64,000 bases of DNA from contig CAYPNP010000016.1 in assembly GCA_964412195.1 (NCBI GenBank), forward strand, positions 47,623 to 111,622, written 5' to 3'. Below the pieces are notes generated by a model. That model saw only the letters and a program-made list of their open reading frames with translations. It was not told the origin of the DNA and did no database searches. Below, piece by piece: positions 35,297 to 44,521 of this stretch. How positions within the stretch are numbered: position 1 is the first letter of the stretch; every line of letters starts with the position of its first letter. The position numbers were made by a program, and so were the translations under genes. The stretch is from CAYPNP01 sp964412195. Its GTDB lineage: Bacteria; Acidobacteriota; JAAYUB01.

Positions 35297-38200
35297 ATGT
35301 CGAATCGTCCGACTCTCGGCCTGATCCTGCTGCTTCTCCTCGCCGCCGCCGCCCCCGCGGCCCCGGCGCGTTTCATGCAGTACCCCGACATCCACGGCGA
35401 CCGGATCGTCTTCACCTACGAAGGCGACCTGTGGCTGGTGGACGCGCAGGGCGGCCAGGCTCGCCGGATCACCTCCTTCCCCGGCTCGGAGCACTCGGCC
35501 CGTTTCTCCCCCGACGGGCGCTGGATCGCCTTCACCGGCAGCTACGACGGCTCCGAAAGCGTCTACCTCATCCCGTCCGAGGGGGGCGAACCGAAGCGCC
35601 TCACCTACATGCCCGGCGGCGTCCAGACCCTCGGCTGGACGCCCGATGGCAAGCGGATCTACTTCAACTCCATGATGGAGAATTTCATCTACCGCGATCC
35701 CAACCTCTACTTCGTCGGCCTCGAGGGCACCGCGCCGGTCCGCTTCCCTATCGACCGCGGCGTGCTGGCCAGCTTCCACGCCGGCGGCACGAAGATGCTC
35801 TATTGCCGCAAGGGCGACGAGGAGTACCAGTGGAAGCGCTACAAGGGCGGCCAGCACCAGGACATCTGGATGTACGACTTCGGGAGCAAGGCCTTCACGC
35901 CGGTCTCCGACTACGTCGGCAAGAACAGCTACCCGATGTGGATCGGCGACCGGATGTACTTCGTGTCGGACCGCGACACCGGCGTGTCCAACCTGTATGT
36001 CGAGGATTTGGGATCCAGGAAGGTCCAGTCCCTAACCCATTACGACAAATTGGACGTCATGATGCCCGACACCGACGGGCGCCGGATCGTCTACGTCCAG
36101 GACGGCTACCTGCACGTGTTCGATGTGGCCGGCGGCGGCGACCGCAGGATCGACGTCCAGGTCCAGTCCGACCGCTGGCGCCTCCGCACGCGGGTCATCA
36201 ATCCCAAGGAATACATCCACGACATGAACGTGGCCAACGACGGCCAGAGCGCCCTGCTGGAAGCCCGGGGCGACCTGTTCCTGCTGCCGGCCGGCCTGGG
36301 ACAGACGAAGAACCTCTCCGACACGCCCGGCAGCCGGGAGCGCTACCCGGCCCTCTCCCCGGACGGCCAGTGGGTGGCCTTCTTCTCCGACAGGACCGGC
36401 GACTACCAGCTCTACCTGCAGAAGGCCACCGGCGGCGAGTGGACGCCCCTGACCACCCAGCTCGACCGGGCCGTCTACCATCTCGTCTGGTCACCCGACG
36501 GCACCAAGATCCTGTTCGGAAACAAGAACTTCGACTTCTTCATCCTGGATGTCGCGACCAAGGAGCTGACCAAGTTCGACGAATCCCGCCAGTTGAAGAA
36601 CGACGAATTCTTCTGGGAGATCAGCGACTACAACTGGTCCCCCGACAGCCGCTGGGTCTGCTACACCAAGGTGGCCTACAACCGCAACAGCGTGGTCGTG
36701 CTCTACAGCCTCGACCAGAAGAAGGCCGTTGACATCACCGGCGACTTTTACGACAACCTCAACCCCTGCTTCGACGCCGGCGGGGACTACCTGTACTTCC
36801 TCTCCAGCCGCAACTTTGACGTCCAGATGGACTTCTACGAGGACAACCACATTCTGTCGAACCCCTACCAGGTGATGGCGGTGCAGCTGCGCGCGGGCGA
36901 GAAGCCGCCCTTCCTGGATGGGGACGAAGCGGCGAAACGGCGGGACGGCGAAACGGCGAAAGAGGAGAAGAAGGACGAGGCGGCCAAGCCGTTCCGGATC
37001 GACCTGGAGGGGATCCGCCAGCGGACGTGGCCCCTGCCGGTCGAGGCCGGCAACTACCTCTACCTCAAGGCCGGCAAGGGCAAGGTCGCCTGGTGCGCCA
37101 TCCCGGCCTTCACCGAGGACGACTACGACTTCATCTTCCGGCCCGGCCCCGAGAGCAAGTACGCCCTGCACCTCTTCGACATGGCCCGGAAGCAGGAGGT
37201 GGTCCTGGACGAGAAGATCCGCGACTTCCGGGTGTCCGCCAACGGCGAGCAGCTGATCCTCCGCCAGGGCGGCGACTTCTTCCTCACCTCCGCGGACAAG
37301 GCGTTCCAGACGAAGAAGGCCGGCGAGAAGCTCCGCCTCGACGGCATGACCTACACGGTGGACCCCGCCGCGGAATGGCCGCAGATCTTCAACGACACCT
37401 GGCGCTGGTACCGGGACTTCTTCTACGACGCCGGCATGCACGGCCACGACTGGAAGGCCGTCGGCGACCAGTACCGCGCCTGCCTGCCCGAGATCTCCTC
37501 CCGCGAGCAGCTGAACTGGCTGATGTCGCAGATGGTGGGCGAGCTGTGCGTCGGTCACGCCTACATCGGCGGCGGCGACCGGGGGCCGGGCGGCCCGCCC
37601 GAGACGCCCGTTTTCACCGGGCGCCTGGGCGCCGACCTGGAGGCCGATCCGGCGTCCGGCCGCTACCGCTTCGCCCGGATCTACGGCCCGACCGAGTATG
37701 ACCGCGACCTGAAGGCACCGCTGGTGCGCCCCGACATCCAGCTCCAGGAAGGCGACTACCTGATCGCCATCAACGGCCATGAGCTGAAGGCGCCGGAGGA
37801 CTACTTCCGGCACCTGCAGGTGATCAAGGGCCAGAAAATCGCCATCACCGTCAACGCCGTCCCATCGGCCCAGGATGCCCGCACCTACGAGATCGAGCCG
37901 GTGGCCTTCGACCGCGACCTGCGCTACAACCGCTGGCTGGCCGACAACATCCACAAGGTGCTCCAGGCGACCGGCGGCCGGGTCGGCTACATGCACATCA
38001 ACGACATGGGCGCGGGCGGCGTGGCCGAGTTCGACAAGTTCTGGCGCGCCTTCCGCTACCTCGACGGCATCATCATCGACGTCCGGCGCAACTCCGGCGG
38101 CTGGACCGAGTACTTCCTCATCGACAAGCTGGAGCGAGTGCAGGTGGCCAACAACGTCCTGCGGAACATGACCCCCTTCCGCTACCCGGGCTCGGCCGGG

Positions 38201-38578
38201 AACCGCCGCTACGTGGCCATCTCCAACGAGTACAACGGCTCCGACGGCGAGTGCTTCATCGAGCACTTCAAGGCGCGCCAGCTCGGCACCGTGGTGGGCG
38301 TGCCGTCCTGGGGCGGCCTGGTGGGCATCGTCAACGCCCAGCTGACCGTCGACAACGGCCGGGTCAACCAGCCCAACAACTCCTTCTACGGCAAGGAGGG
38401 GAAGTGGTGGGTGGAGAACCACGGCGCCGATCCCGACATCGAGATCGACAACGACCCGGGCGCCGTCGTGGCCGGCCACGACCCGCAGCTGGAGAAGGCC
38501 ATCGAGGTGATCCTGAAGCAGATCGCCGGGGAGAAGCAGGACGCCCTGCCGCCCGTCCCGGCGTACCCGAAGCGATAG
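35297..38578 (+). CDS. Tricorn-type S41 peptidase (first copy)
   Basis: A 1093-residue exported protein of the Tricorn group, which trims peptides. A signal peptide (about 1-22, LILLLLLAAAAPAAPA) is followed by PD40/WD40-like propeller blades (about 25-530: ARFSPDGRWIAFTGSYDGSE, YPALSPDGQWVAFFSDRTGD). A Lys/Glu-rich linker (about 540-565) precedes a second beta domain, a helical S41 cap (WRWYRDFFYDAGMHGHDW) and a PDZ domain (about 770-860). The S41 core carries GYMHINDMG and DVRRNSGG, with the nucleophile Ser982 in YNGSDGECFIEHF, then TVVGVPSWGGLVGI. DVRRNSGG and SWGG deviate slightly from DVRGNGGG and TWGG in the second copy at 51.9 kb. Confidence 0.92.
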   Translation: MSNRPTLGLILLLLLAAAAPAAPARFMQYPDIHGDRIVFTYEGDLWLVDAQGGQARRITSFPGSEHSARFSPDGRWIAFTGSYDGSESVYLIPSEGGEPKRLTYMPGGVQTLGWTPDGKRIYFNSMMENFIYRDPNLYFVGLEGTAPVRFPIDRGVLASFHAGGTKMLYCRKGDEEYQWKRYKGGQHQDIWMYDFGSKAFTPVSDYVGKNSYPMWIGDRMYFVSDRDTGVSNLYVEDLGSRKVQSLTHYDKLDVMMPDTDGRRIVYVQDGYLHVFDVAGGGDRRIDVQVQSDRWRLRTRVINPKEYIHDMNVANDGQSALLEARGDLFLLPAGLGQTKNLSDTPGSRERYPALSPDGQWVAFFSDRTGDYQLYLQKATGGEWTPLTTQLDRAVYHLVWSPDGTKILFGNKNFDFFILDVATKELTKFDESRQLKNDEFFWEISDYNWSPDSRWVCYTKVAYNRNSVVVLYSLDQKKAVDITGDFYDNLNPCFDAGGDYLYFLSSRNFDVQMDFYEDNHILSNPYQVMAVQLRAGEKPPFLDGDEAAKRRDGETAKEEKKDEAAKPFRIDLEGIRQRTWPLPVEAGNYLYLKAGKGKVAWCAIPAFTEDDYDFIFRPGPESKYALHLFDMARKQEVVLDEKIRDFRVSANGEQLILRQGGDFFLTSADKAFQTKKAGEKLRLDGMTYTVDPAAEWPQIFNDTWRWYRDFFYDAGMHGHDWKAVGDQYRACLPEISSREQLNWLMSQMVGELCVGHAYIGGGDRGPGGPPETPVFTGRLGADLEADPASGRYRFARIYGPTEYDRDLKAPLVRPDIQLQEGDYLIAINGHELKAPEDYFRHLQVIKGQKIAITVNAVPSAQDARTYEIEPVAFDRDLRYNRWLADNIHKVLQATGGRVGYMHINDMGAGGVAEFDKFWRAFRYLDGIIIDVRRNSGGWTEYFLIDKLERVQVANNVLRNMTPFRYPGSAGNRRYVAISNEYNGSDGECFIEHFKARQLGTVVGVPSWGGLVGIVNAQLTVDNGRVNQPNNSFYGKEGKWWVENHGADPDIEIDNDPGAVVAGHDPQLEKAIEVILKQIAGEKQDALPPVPAYPKR

Positions 38579-38582
38579 CCCC

Positions 38583-38608
38583 TGGGGGGGAGTCTTCTCC
38601 CCCCTTTC
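38583..38608 (+). terminator. Terminator after first Tricorn gene
   Basis: Stem GGGGGGAG/CTCCCCCC with a TCTT loop and a short TTT tail, five bases after the stop codon. Confidence 0.7.
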
Positions 38609-38696
38609 GTGCTCGTGCTCGGTATTGACCGATGACCGGTGACCGGTGACCGATCGTACTCGCCGTTCGTAATCGTGCTCGTAATCGTAATCGGAT
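38608..38696. repeat. TCGTGCTCGTAATCG words with GGTGACC words (family D, inverted)
   Basis: TCGTGCTCGTGCTCG, then ACCGATGACCGGTGACC heptamer-like words, then TCGTAATCGTGCTCGTAATCG. This is the opposite orientation of the array at 38884-38979 and would pair with it. It is followed by ATCAAGAAAATACACGCAGAG, words also seen near 9056. Confidence 0.85.
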
Positions 38697-38883
38697 CAAG
38701 AAAATACACGCAGAGTCGCAAAACGACCAGAACAGGGACGGATAATACCCGGGCTGACAGGTCAGTACAGCACGCATTGGATCCACCTTCACGACAATCC
38801 CGCCGTTTTGAGAAAGACGGGAAAATGCTTTTGGTTGAGCGGTCGAATCGGATAAAATAATAGGTTTGATACTAATTGAAAGC

Positions 38884-38979
38884 ATCGAGCACGATTACGA
38901 GCACGATTACGAGCACGATTACGAGCACGATTACGAGCACGATTACGAGCACGATTACGATGACGAGCACGAGCACGAA
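38884..38979. repeat. Tandem 12-mer GATTACGAGCAC array (family D)
   Basis: Six near-perfect copies of GATTACGAGCAC, then GATTACGATGACGAGCACGA variants. The period (12 nt = 4 codons) stays in frame with the glycyl radical activase and reaches its probable start codon. Confidence 0.95.
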
Positions 38980-39907
38980 TACGAAGGTGAACGGGAAGGC
39001 GATCACCGGCGTGATCTTCAACGTCCAGCGCTACGCCATCCACGACGGGCCGGGCATCCGGACGACGGTCTTCTTCAAGGGCTGCCCGTTGCGCTGCCGC
39101 TGGTGCCACAACCCCGAGGGGATCCCGGGCCTGCCGGAGCTCGCCTGGTCCGAGGCGCGCTGCCTGCCCGACTGCGACCGCTGCCTGGCGGCCTGCCCCA
39201 CCGGGGCGCTGCGCCGCGAGGACGGCCGGCCCGTGGCCGGGCCGGAGTGCATCCGCTGCGGCACCTGCGGCCGGGCCTGCCCCTCCGGCGCCCTCGAGCT
39301 GATCGGCCGTCCCGTGACCGTGGCCGAGGTGCTCGCCGAGGTCGAGAAGGACCGCGTCTTCCACGAGGAGTCCGGCGGCGGCCTGACCTGCTCCGGCGGC
39401 GAGCCCCTGGCCCAGCCGGAGTTCCTGGCCGCCCTCCTGGACGAGTGCCGCCGGCGGGAGATCCACACTGTCGTGGACACCTGCGGCTACGCCCCGCCGG
39501 AGGTTCTGGACGCGATCGCGCCGCTGGCCGACCTGTTCCTCTACGACGTGAAGGTCATGGACGACACGGCCCACCAGGCGTTCACCGGCGAGTCCAACCG
39601 CCTCATCCTGGCGAACCTCGCCCGGCTCGCGGAAGCCGGCCGCCCGGTGATCGCCCGGATCCCGCTCATCCCCGGATTCAACGACAGCGACGAAAATATC
39701 CGCCAGACGGCGGTTTTCCTGGCCGGTTTGCGGACCATCCGGTCCGTGAACCTGCTGCCCTTCCACCGCGCCGGCAGCAACAAATTTCCCCGGCTGCGGC
39801 GGGAGGACCCCATGAACGGCGCCGTCGCCGACTCGCCGCAAGGGCGGCCCGAAGCCTGCCGGCGCCTCCTGGAGGAATACGGACTGGAAGCACGCATCGG
39901 AGGTTGA
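38960..39907 (+). CDS. Glycyl radical enzyme activase (radical SAM)
   Basis: A 315-residue PflA-type activase that uses a [4Fe-4S] cluster and SAM to install the glycyl radical on its partner at 39912. The radical SAM motif is CPLRCRWC, preceded by HDGPGIRTTVFFKG. Two ferredoxin-type motifs follow, CLPDCDRCLAACPTGAL and CIRCGTCGRACPSGALE, then the SGGEPLAQPEF SAM loop and IPLIPGFNDS. The start is uncertain. ATG 38960 lies in the last repeat units and gives an N-terminus MTSTSTNTK. GTG 38987 is possible. A TTG at 38876 would add a Thr/Ser/Ile tail translated from the 12-mer array. No strong ribosome-binding site is visible for any of them. The stop lies 4 bp before the partner gene. Confidence 0.9.
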   Translation: MTSTSTNTKVNGKAITGVIFNVQRYAIHDGPGIRTTVFFKGCPLRCRWCHNPEGIPGLPELAWSEARCLPDCDRCLAACPTGALRREDGRPVAGPECIRCGTCGRACPSGALELIGRPVTVAEVLAEVEKDRVFHEESGGGLTCSGGEPLAQPEFLAALLDECRRREIHTVVDTCGYAPPEVLDAIAPLADLFLYDVKVMDDTAHQAFTGESNRLILANLARLAEAGRPVIARIPLIPGFNDSDENIRQTAVFLAGLRTIRSVNLLPFHRAGSNKFPRLRREDPMNGAVADSPQGRPEACRRLLEEYGLEARIGG

Positions 39908-39911
39908 CACC

Positions 39912-42275
39912 ATGAACGAACGGATCCGCCGCCTGCGCGAGGAGAGCCTCGCCGCCGTCCCGCGCCTGGCCCCGGAGCGCGCCCGCCTGCTGACGGAGTT
40001 CTACCGGAGCGGGGACGCCAAGGGCCAGTCGATCCCGGTCCAGCGGGCCATGGCCTACCGCCACGTCCTATCCCACCAGCCCGTCTGGATCGGCCGGGGC
40101 GAGCTGATCGTCGGCGAACGCGGCCCCGAGCCCAAGGCCACACCCACCTACCCCGAGATCACCACCCACAGCGTCGAGGACCTGGACATCCTGGACACGC
40201 GGCCGAAAACCTCATTCAAGGTGGACGCCGCCATGAAGGCCGTCTACCGCGACGAGATCATCCCGTTCTGGCGCGGCCAAACCCAGCGCGAGCGGATCTT
40301 CGCCCAGATGGAGCCCGAATGGCTGGCCGCCTACGAGGCCGGCCTGTTCACCGAGTTCATGGAGCAGCGCGCCCCCGGCCACACCGTGCTGGATGGCAAG
40401 ATCTACCGCAAGGGCCTGCGGGACTTCCAGGCCGACATCGACGCCGCCATCGCCCGGCTCGACTTCCTGGCCGACCCCGAGGCCTTCGCCAAGCGCGAGG
40501 AGCTGCGGGCCATGCGCATCGCCGCCGACGCGGTCATCCGCTTCGCCGAGCGCCACGCCGAGCGGGCCGAGGCGCTGGCGGCGGCCGAGGCCGACCCGGC
40601 CCGGGCGCAGGAGCTGAGGGACATCGCCGCGGTCTGCCGCCGCGTGCCGGCCCACGCCCCGCGGACCTTCCGGGAGGCGCTGCAGCACTACTGGTTCATC
40701 CACCTCGGCGTGATCACCGAGCTGAACCCGTGGGACGCCTTCAATCCCGGCCGGTTGGACCAGCACCTCTGGCCGTTCTACCAGCGGGGCCTGCAGGACG
40801 GCAGCCTGACCGAGGAGTCGGCCCGCGAACTGCTGCAGGCGTTCTGGGTCAAGTTCAACAACCAGCCGGCCCCGCCGAAGGTGGGCGTCACCGCCGAGGA
40901 GAGCGGCACCTACACCGACTTCGCCCTGATCAACACCGGCGGCGTGCGCACCGACGGCGCCGACGGCGTCAACGACCTGTCCTTCCTGATCCTCGACGTG
41001 ATCGAGGAAATGCGCCTGCTCCAGCCCAGCTCCATGGTCCAGATCAGCAAGAAGACGCCCGACCGCTTCCTGAAGCGGGCCCTGAAGATTGTCCAGACCG
41101 GCTTCGGCCAGCCGTCCATCTTCAACACCGACGCCATCGTCCAGGAGCTGGTGCGCCAGGGCAAGTCGGTGGAGGACGCCCGCGACGGCGGCAGCAGCGG
41201 CTGCGTGGAAACCGGCGCCTTCGGCAAGGAGGCCTACATCCTGACCGGCTACTTCAACCTGGTCAAGGTGCTGGAGCTGGCCCTGCACAACGGCGTCGAT
41301 CCGCTGACCGGCCGGCAGCTCGGGCCGAAAACCGGCGAAGCCTCGGAGTTCGCCTCGTTCGACGACCTGTTCCACGCCTTCACCCGCCAGCTGCGCCACT
41401 TCATCGACATCAAGATGCGGGGCAACCAGGTCATCGAGCGGCTGTACGCCACCTGCCTGCCGGCGCCGTTCCTGTCGATCCTGATCGACGACTGCATCGC
41501 CAACGGCAGGGACTACCACGCCGGCGGCGCCCGGTACAACACCAACTACATCCAGGGCGTCGGCCTGGGCACCCTCACCGACTGCCTGTCCACCCTCAAG
41601 TACCTGGTCTTTGAGCAGCACGACCTGTCCATGGCGGAGATGCTGGAGGCCCTGGACGCGGATTTTGCGGGCAAGGAACCGATCCGGCAGCTGCTGCTCA
41701 ACAAGCCGCCCAAGTGGGGCAACGACCTCGACGAGGCCGACGACCTGGCGCGGCGGGTGTTCGAGGCCTACTACGGCGCCGTCAACGGCCGGCCCAACAC
41801 CCGGGGCGGCCACTACCGGATCAACCTGCTGCCCACCACCTGCCACGTCTACTTCGGCAAGATGACCGGGGCCACGCCCGACGGCCGGCGCGCCCGCACG
41901 CCGCTGTCGGAGGGCATCTCGCCGGTGCAGGGCGCCGACCGCCGCGGGCCGACCGCCGTCATCAAGTCGGCCGCCAAGCTGGACCACGTCCGCACCGGCG
42001 GCACGCTGCTGAACCAGAAGTTCCTGCCCAACCTGCTGGCCACCGAGGAGGGCCTCGACAAGCTGGCCCACCTGGTGCGCGGCTACTTCCGCATGGACGG
42101 GCACCACGTCCAGTTCAACGTCGTGGACGCGGCCACGCTGCGCGCCGCCCAGCGCCAGCCGGAGCAGTACCGCGACCTGATCGTGCGGGTGGCCGGCTAC
42201 AGCGACTATTTCGTCGACCTGGGCGTGGAGCTGCAGGAGGAGATCATCCGCCGCACCGCCCACGACGGCTTCTAA
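39912..42275 (+). CDS. hypD: Glycyl radical enzyme, HypD-type trans-4-hydroxy-L-proline dehydratase
   Basis: A 787-residue glycyl radical enzyme. The thiyl Cys431 and acid/base Glu433 lie in GSSGCVETGAFGKEAY, and the radical Gly762 in LIVRVAGYSDYF. From memory, Clostridioides HypD uses Cys434, Glu436, His160, Asp278 and Gly765. This protein has Cys431, Glu433, His157 (RAPGHTV), Asp275 (NPWDAF) and Gly762, a constant offset of three. HypD removes water from trans-4-hydroxyproline to give pyrroline-5-carboxylate. GGAGG overlaps the activase end 6 bases before the ATG, so both are co-translated. Usual HypD partners include proC, which is absent here. It is oxygen-sensitive, implying at least facultative anaerobiosis. 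Confidence 0.87.
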   Translation: MNERIRRLREESLAAVPRLAPERARLLTEFYRSGDAKGQSIPVQRAMAYRHVLSHQPVWIGRGELIVGERGPEPKATPTYPEITTHSVEDLDILDTRPKTSFKVDAAMKAVYRDEIIPFWRGQTQRERIFAQMEPEWLAAYEAGLFTEFMEQRAPGHTVLDGKIYRKGLRDFQADIDAAIARLDFLADPEAFAKREELRAMRIAADAVIRFAERHAERAEALAAAEADPARAQELRDIAAVCRRVPAHAPRTFREALQHYWFIHLGVITELNPWDAFNPGRLDQHLWPFYQRGLQDGSLTEESARELLQAFWVKFNNQPAPPKVGVTAEESGTYTDFALINTGGVRTDGADGVNDLSFLILDVIEEMRLLQPSSMVQISKKTPDRFLKRALKIVQTGFGQPSIFNTDAIVQELVRQGKSVEDARDGGSSGCVETGAFGKEAYILTGYFNLVKVLELALHNGVDPLTGRQLGPKTGEASEFASFDDLFHAFTRQLRHFIDIKMRGNQVIERLYATCLPAPFLSILIDDCIANGRDYHAGGARYNTNYIQGVGLGTLTDCLSTLKYLVFEQHDLSMAEMLEALDADFAGKEPIRQLLLNKPPKWGNDLDEADDLARRVFEAYYGAVNGRPNTRGGHYRINLLPTTCHVYFGKMTGATPDGRRARTPLSEGISPVQGADRRGPTAVIKSAAKLDHVRTGGTLLNQKFLPNLLATEEGLDKLAHLVRGYFRMDGHHVQFNVVDAATLRAAQRQPEQYRDLIVRVAGYSDYFVDLGVELQEEIIRRTAHDGF

Positions 42276-42279
42276 TCCT

Positions 42280-42411
42280 CACCACAAAGGCACAAAGGAC
42301 ACGAAGAAAACAATGAATGCTCGATCCAGGGCCGAGTGCAACGAGGCCTCGATAGTCAGCCTGATTGATTGAACATTAAAGAGTCTTTGTGCCCTTTGTG
42401 CCTTTGTGGTG
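42280..42411. repeat. Inverted ACCACAAAGGCACAAAGG words
   Basis: Left arm 42280-42306 (CACCACAAAGGCACAAAGGA...) and right arm 42384-42411 (...GCCCTTTGTGCCTTTGTGG) are near-perfect reverse complements separated by about 77 bp. They sit between hypD and the threonine aldolase gene and would form a long stem in the transcript. Confidence 0.9.
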
Positions 42412-42430
42412 AATCTGCTTGGAGGAGTTC

Positions 42431-43466
<1,036 letters not shown>

Positions 43467-43468
<2 letters not shown>

Positions 43469-43502
43469 CGTTCGAACGTTGGAACGTTGAAACGTTTCAA
43501 CG
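43467..43502. repeat. AACGTT palindrome array
   Basis: AACGTTCGAACGTTGGAACG followed by TTGAAACGTTTCAACG: four AACGTT palindromes at 7-11-nt spacing starting within the ltaE stop codon. It lies in the short gap between the convergent ltaE and GNAT genes. Confidence 0.8.
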
Positions 43503-43512
43503 GCGTTTGAGA

Positions 43513-44382
43513 TCAGGTCCGGGCGGAACGGGGGAGGGTGAAGGCCGCGGCCTCGGCGGCGAACGGCCCGCGCACCATCAGGTACGACGGACCGTCGTGG
43601 TCCAGCAGGTAAGGCTCCGCTACTGCGCCGGGCGCCAGCCGGTCGGGCGCGAAGTGCAGGGCCACATCCTCGAGCGGCGCAGGCCAGCGGGCCACCAACG
43701 CCTCGAGCGGCGGAATCTCCGGTCCAACGACGTCGTAGAGCCGCAGCCGCGGGCCGTCCGGTTCCAGGCACACCACCACGTCCAGATCCTCCGACAGATA
43801 GAGCGGGCGATGGCCCTCGTTGAAGAGAAACACGGCCTTCTCCGGGCCGACACCCACCACCTCCGACACCGGCGCGCGGGAATCCAGCAGCCGGTGCAGC
43901 CGGGTCAGATCGTCAGGGTCGTCCAGATCCAGCCGGCGGAGGCTACCTGAAAATCGAACCGACGGGCGACATGTCACGGTGAAGCGGTGCTCCCGGACGT
44001 GCCGGAAGCCGAAGGGGGTGAAGTATTCCGGATGCTCCGTGGTGAGGAGGAGCATCTCGTGCCGCTCCTCACCAAAGCGGAGCACTTCCTCCATCAGCAG
44101 GCGGCACAGCCCGCGGCGGCGGAGGTCCGGGCGGGTCGCCACGGCGTGGACGGAGCCGGCGCGCACGGGCCGGCCGAGCACCACCAGCGGCAGCTCGATG
44201 ATTCCCACGTGCGCCGCCAGCCGACCGCCTTGCCAATGGACGAACGGCGTGGAGACCGATTCCCAGGCGGCGCCCCATCGCCGGGCATTTTCAGCCGTCC
44301 GCCGTAGCCCCGGGAACACCACGTCCAGGAACTCGAACAGCGGCCCGGCCAGGGCCGGATCGTCTGTGAACGAACAGCGCAA
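43513..44382 (-). CDS. GNAT family N-acetyltransferase
   Basis: A 289-residue protein with an N-terminal GNAT fold. The acetyl-CoA binding segment is HAVATRPDLRRRGLCRLLMEE (about 80-100), preceded by AAHVGIIELPLVVLGRPV and followed by LLLTTEHPEYFTPFGFRHVREH (beta5/alpha4). The second half (about 140-280) is a further beta-rich region, reminiscent of two-domain Eis-like acetyltransferases but without clear family signatures. The substrate is unknown. The start is a TTG at 44382 with a GGGAGGG just upstream at short spacing, so the exact N-terminus is uncertain. It is convergent with ltaE. Confidence 0.78.
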   Translation of the reverse strand: MRCSFTDDPALAGPLFEFLDVVFPGLRRTAENARRWGAAWESVSTPFVHWQGGRLAAHVGIIELPLVVLGRPVRAGSVHAVATRPDLRRRGLCRLLMEEVLRFGEERHEMLLLTTEHPEYFTPFGFRHVREHRFTVTCRPSVRFSGSLRRLDLDDPDDLTRLHRLLDSRAPVSEVVGVGPEKAVFLFNEGHRPLYLSEDLDVVVCLEPDGPRLRLYDVVGPEIPPLEALVARWPAPLEDVALHFAPDRLAPGAVAEPYLLDHDGPSYLMVRGPFAAEAAAFTLPRSART

Positions 44383-44521
44383 GCTCCCTCCCGGAATTCA
44401 TTCCCGACCGCCGAGGCAGATCCCGCCAGCCATCTCGCGGGATTGTGTCAGGATCAAGCCGCCACTCCAGAGACCGGATTCCAGCCTCACCGGCTTGCAG
44501 TTCGGGAAACCGGTGATCCGG

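Noticed and set aside
34328..35857. Longer ferredoxin protein starting inside the Tricorn gene.
   Set aside because: The extension is antisense to the Tricorn signal and propeller region. ATG 35185 has GAGGAG upstream.
38884..38979. CRISPR array.
   Set aside because: Units are 12 nt in direct tandem with no spacers, and no cas genes are nearby.
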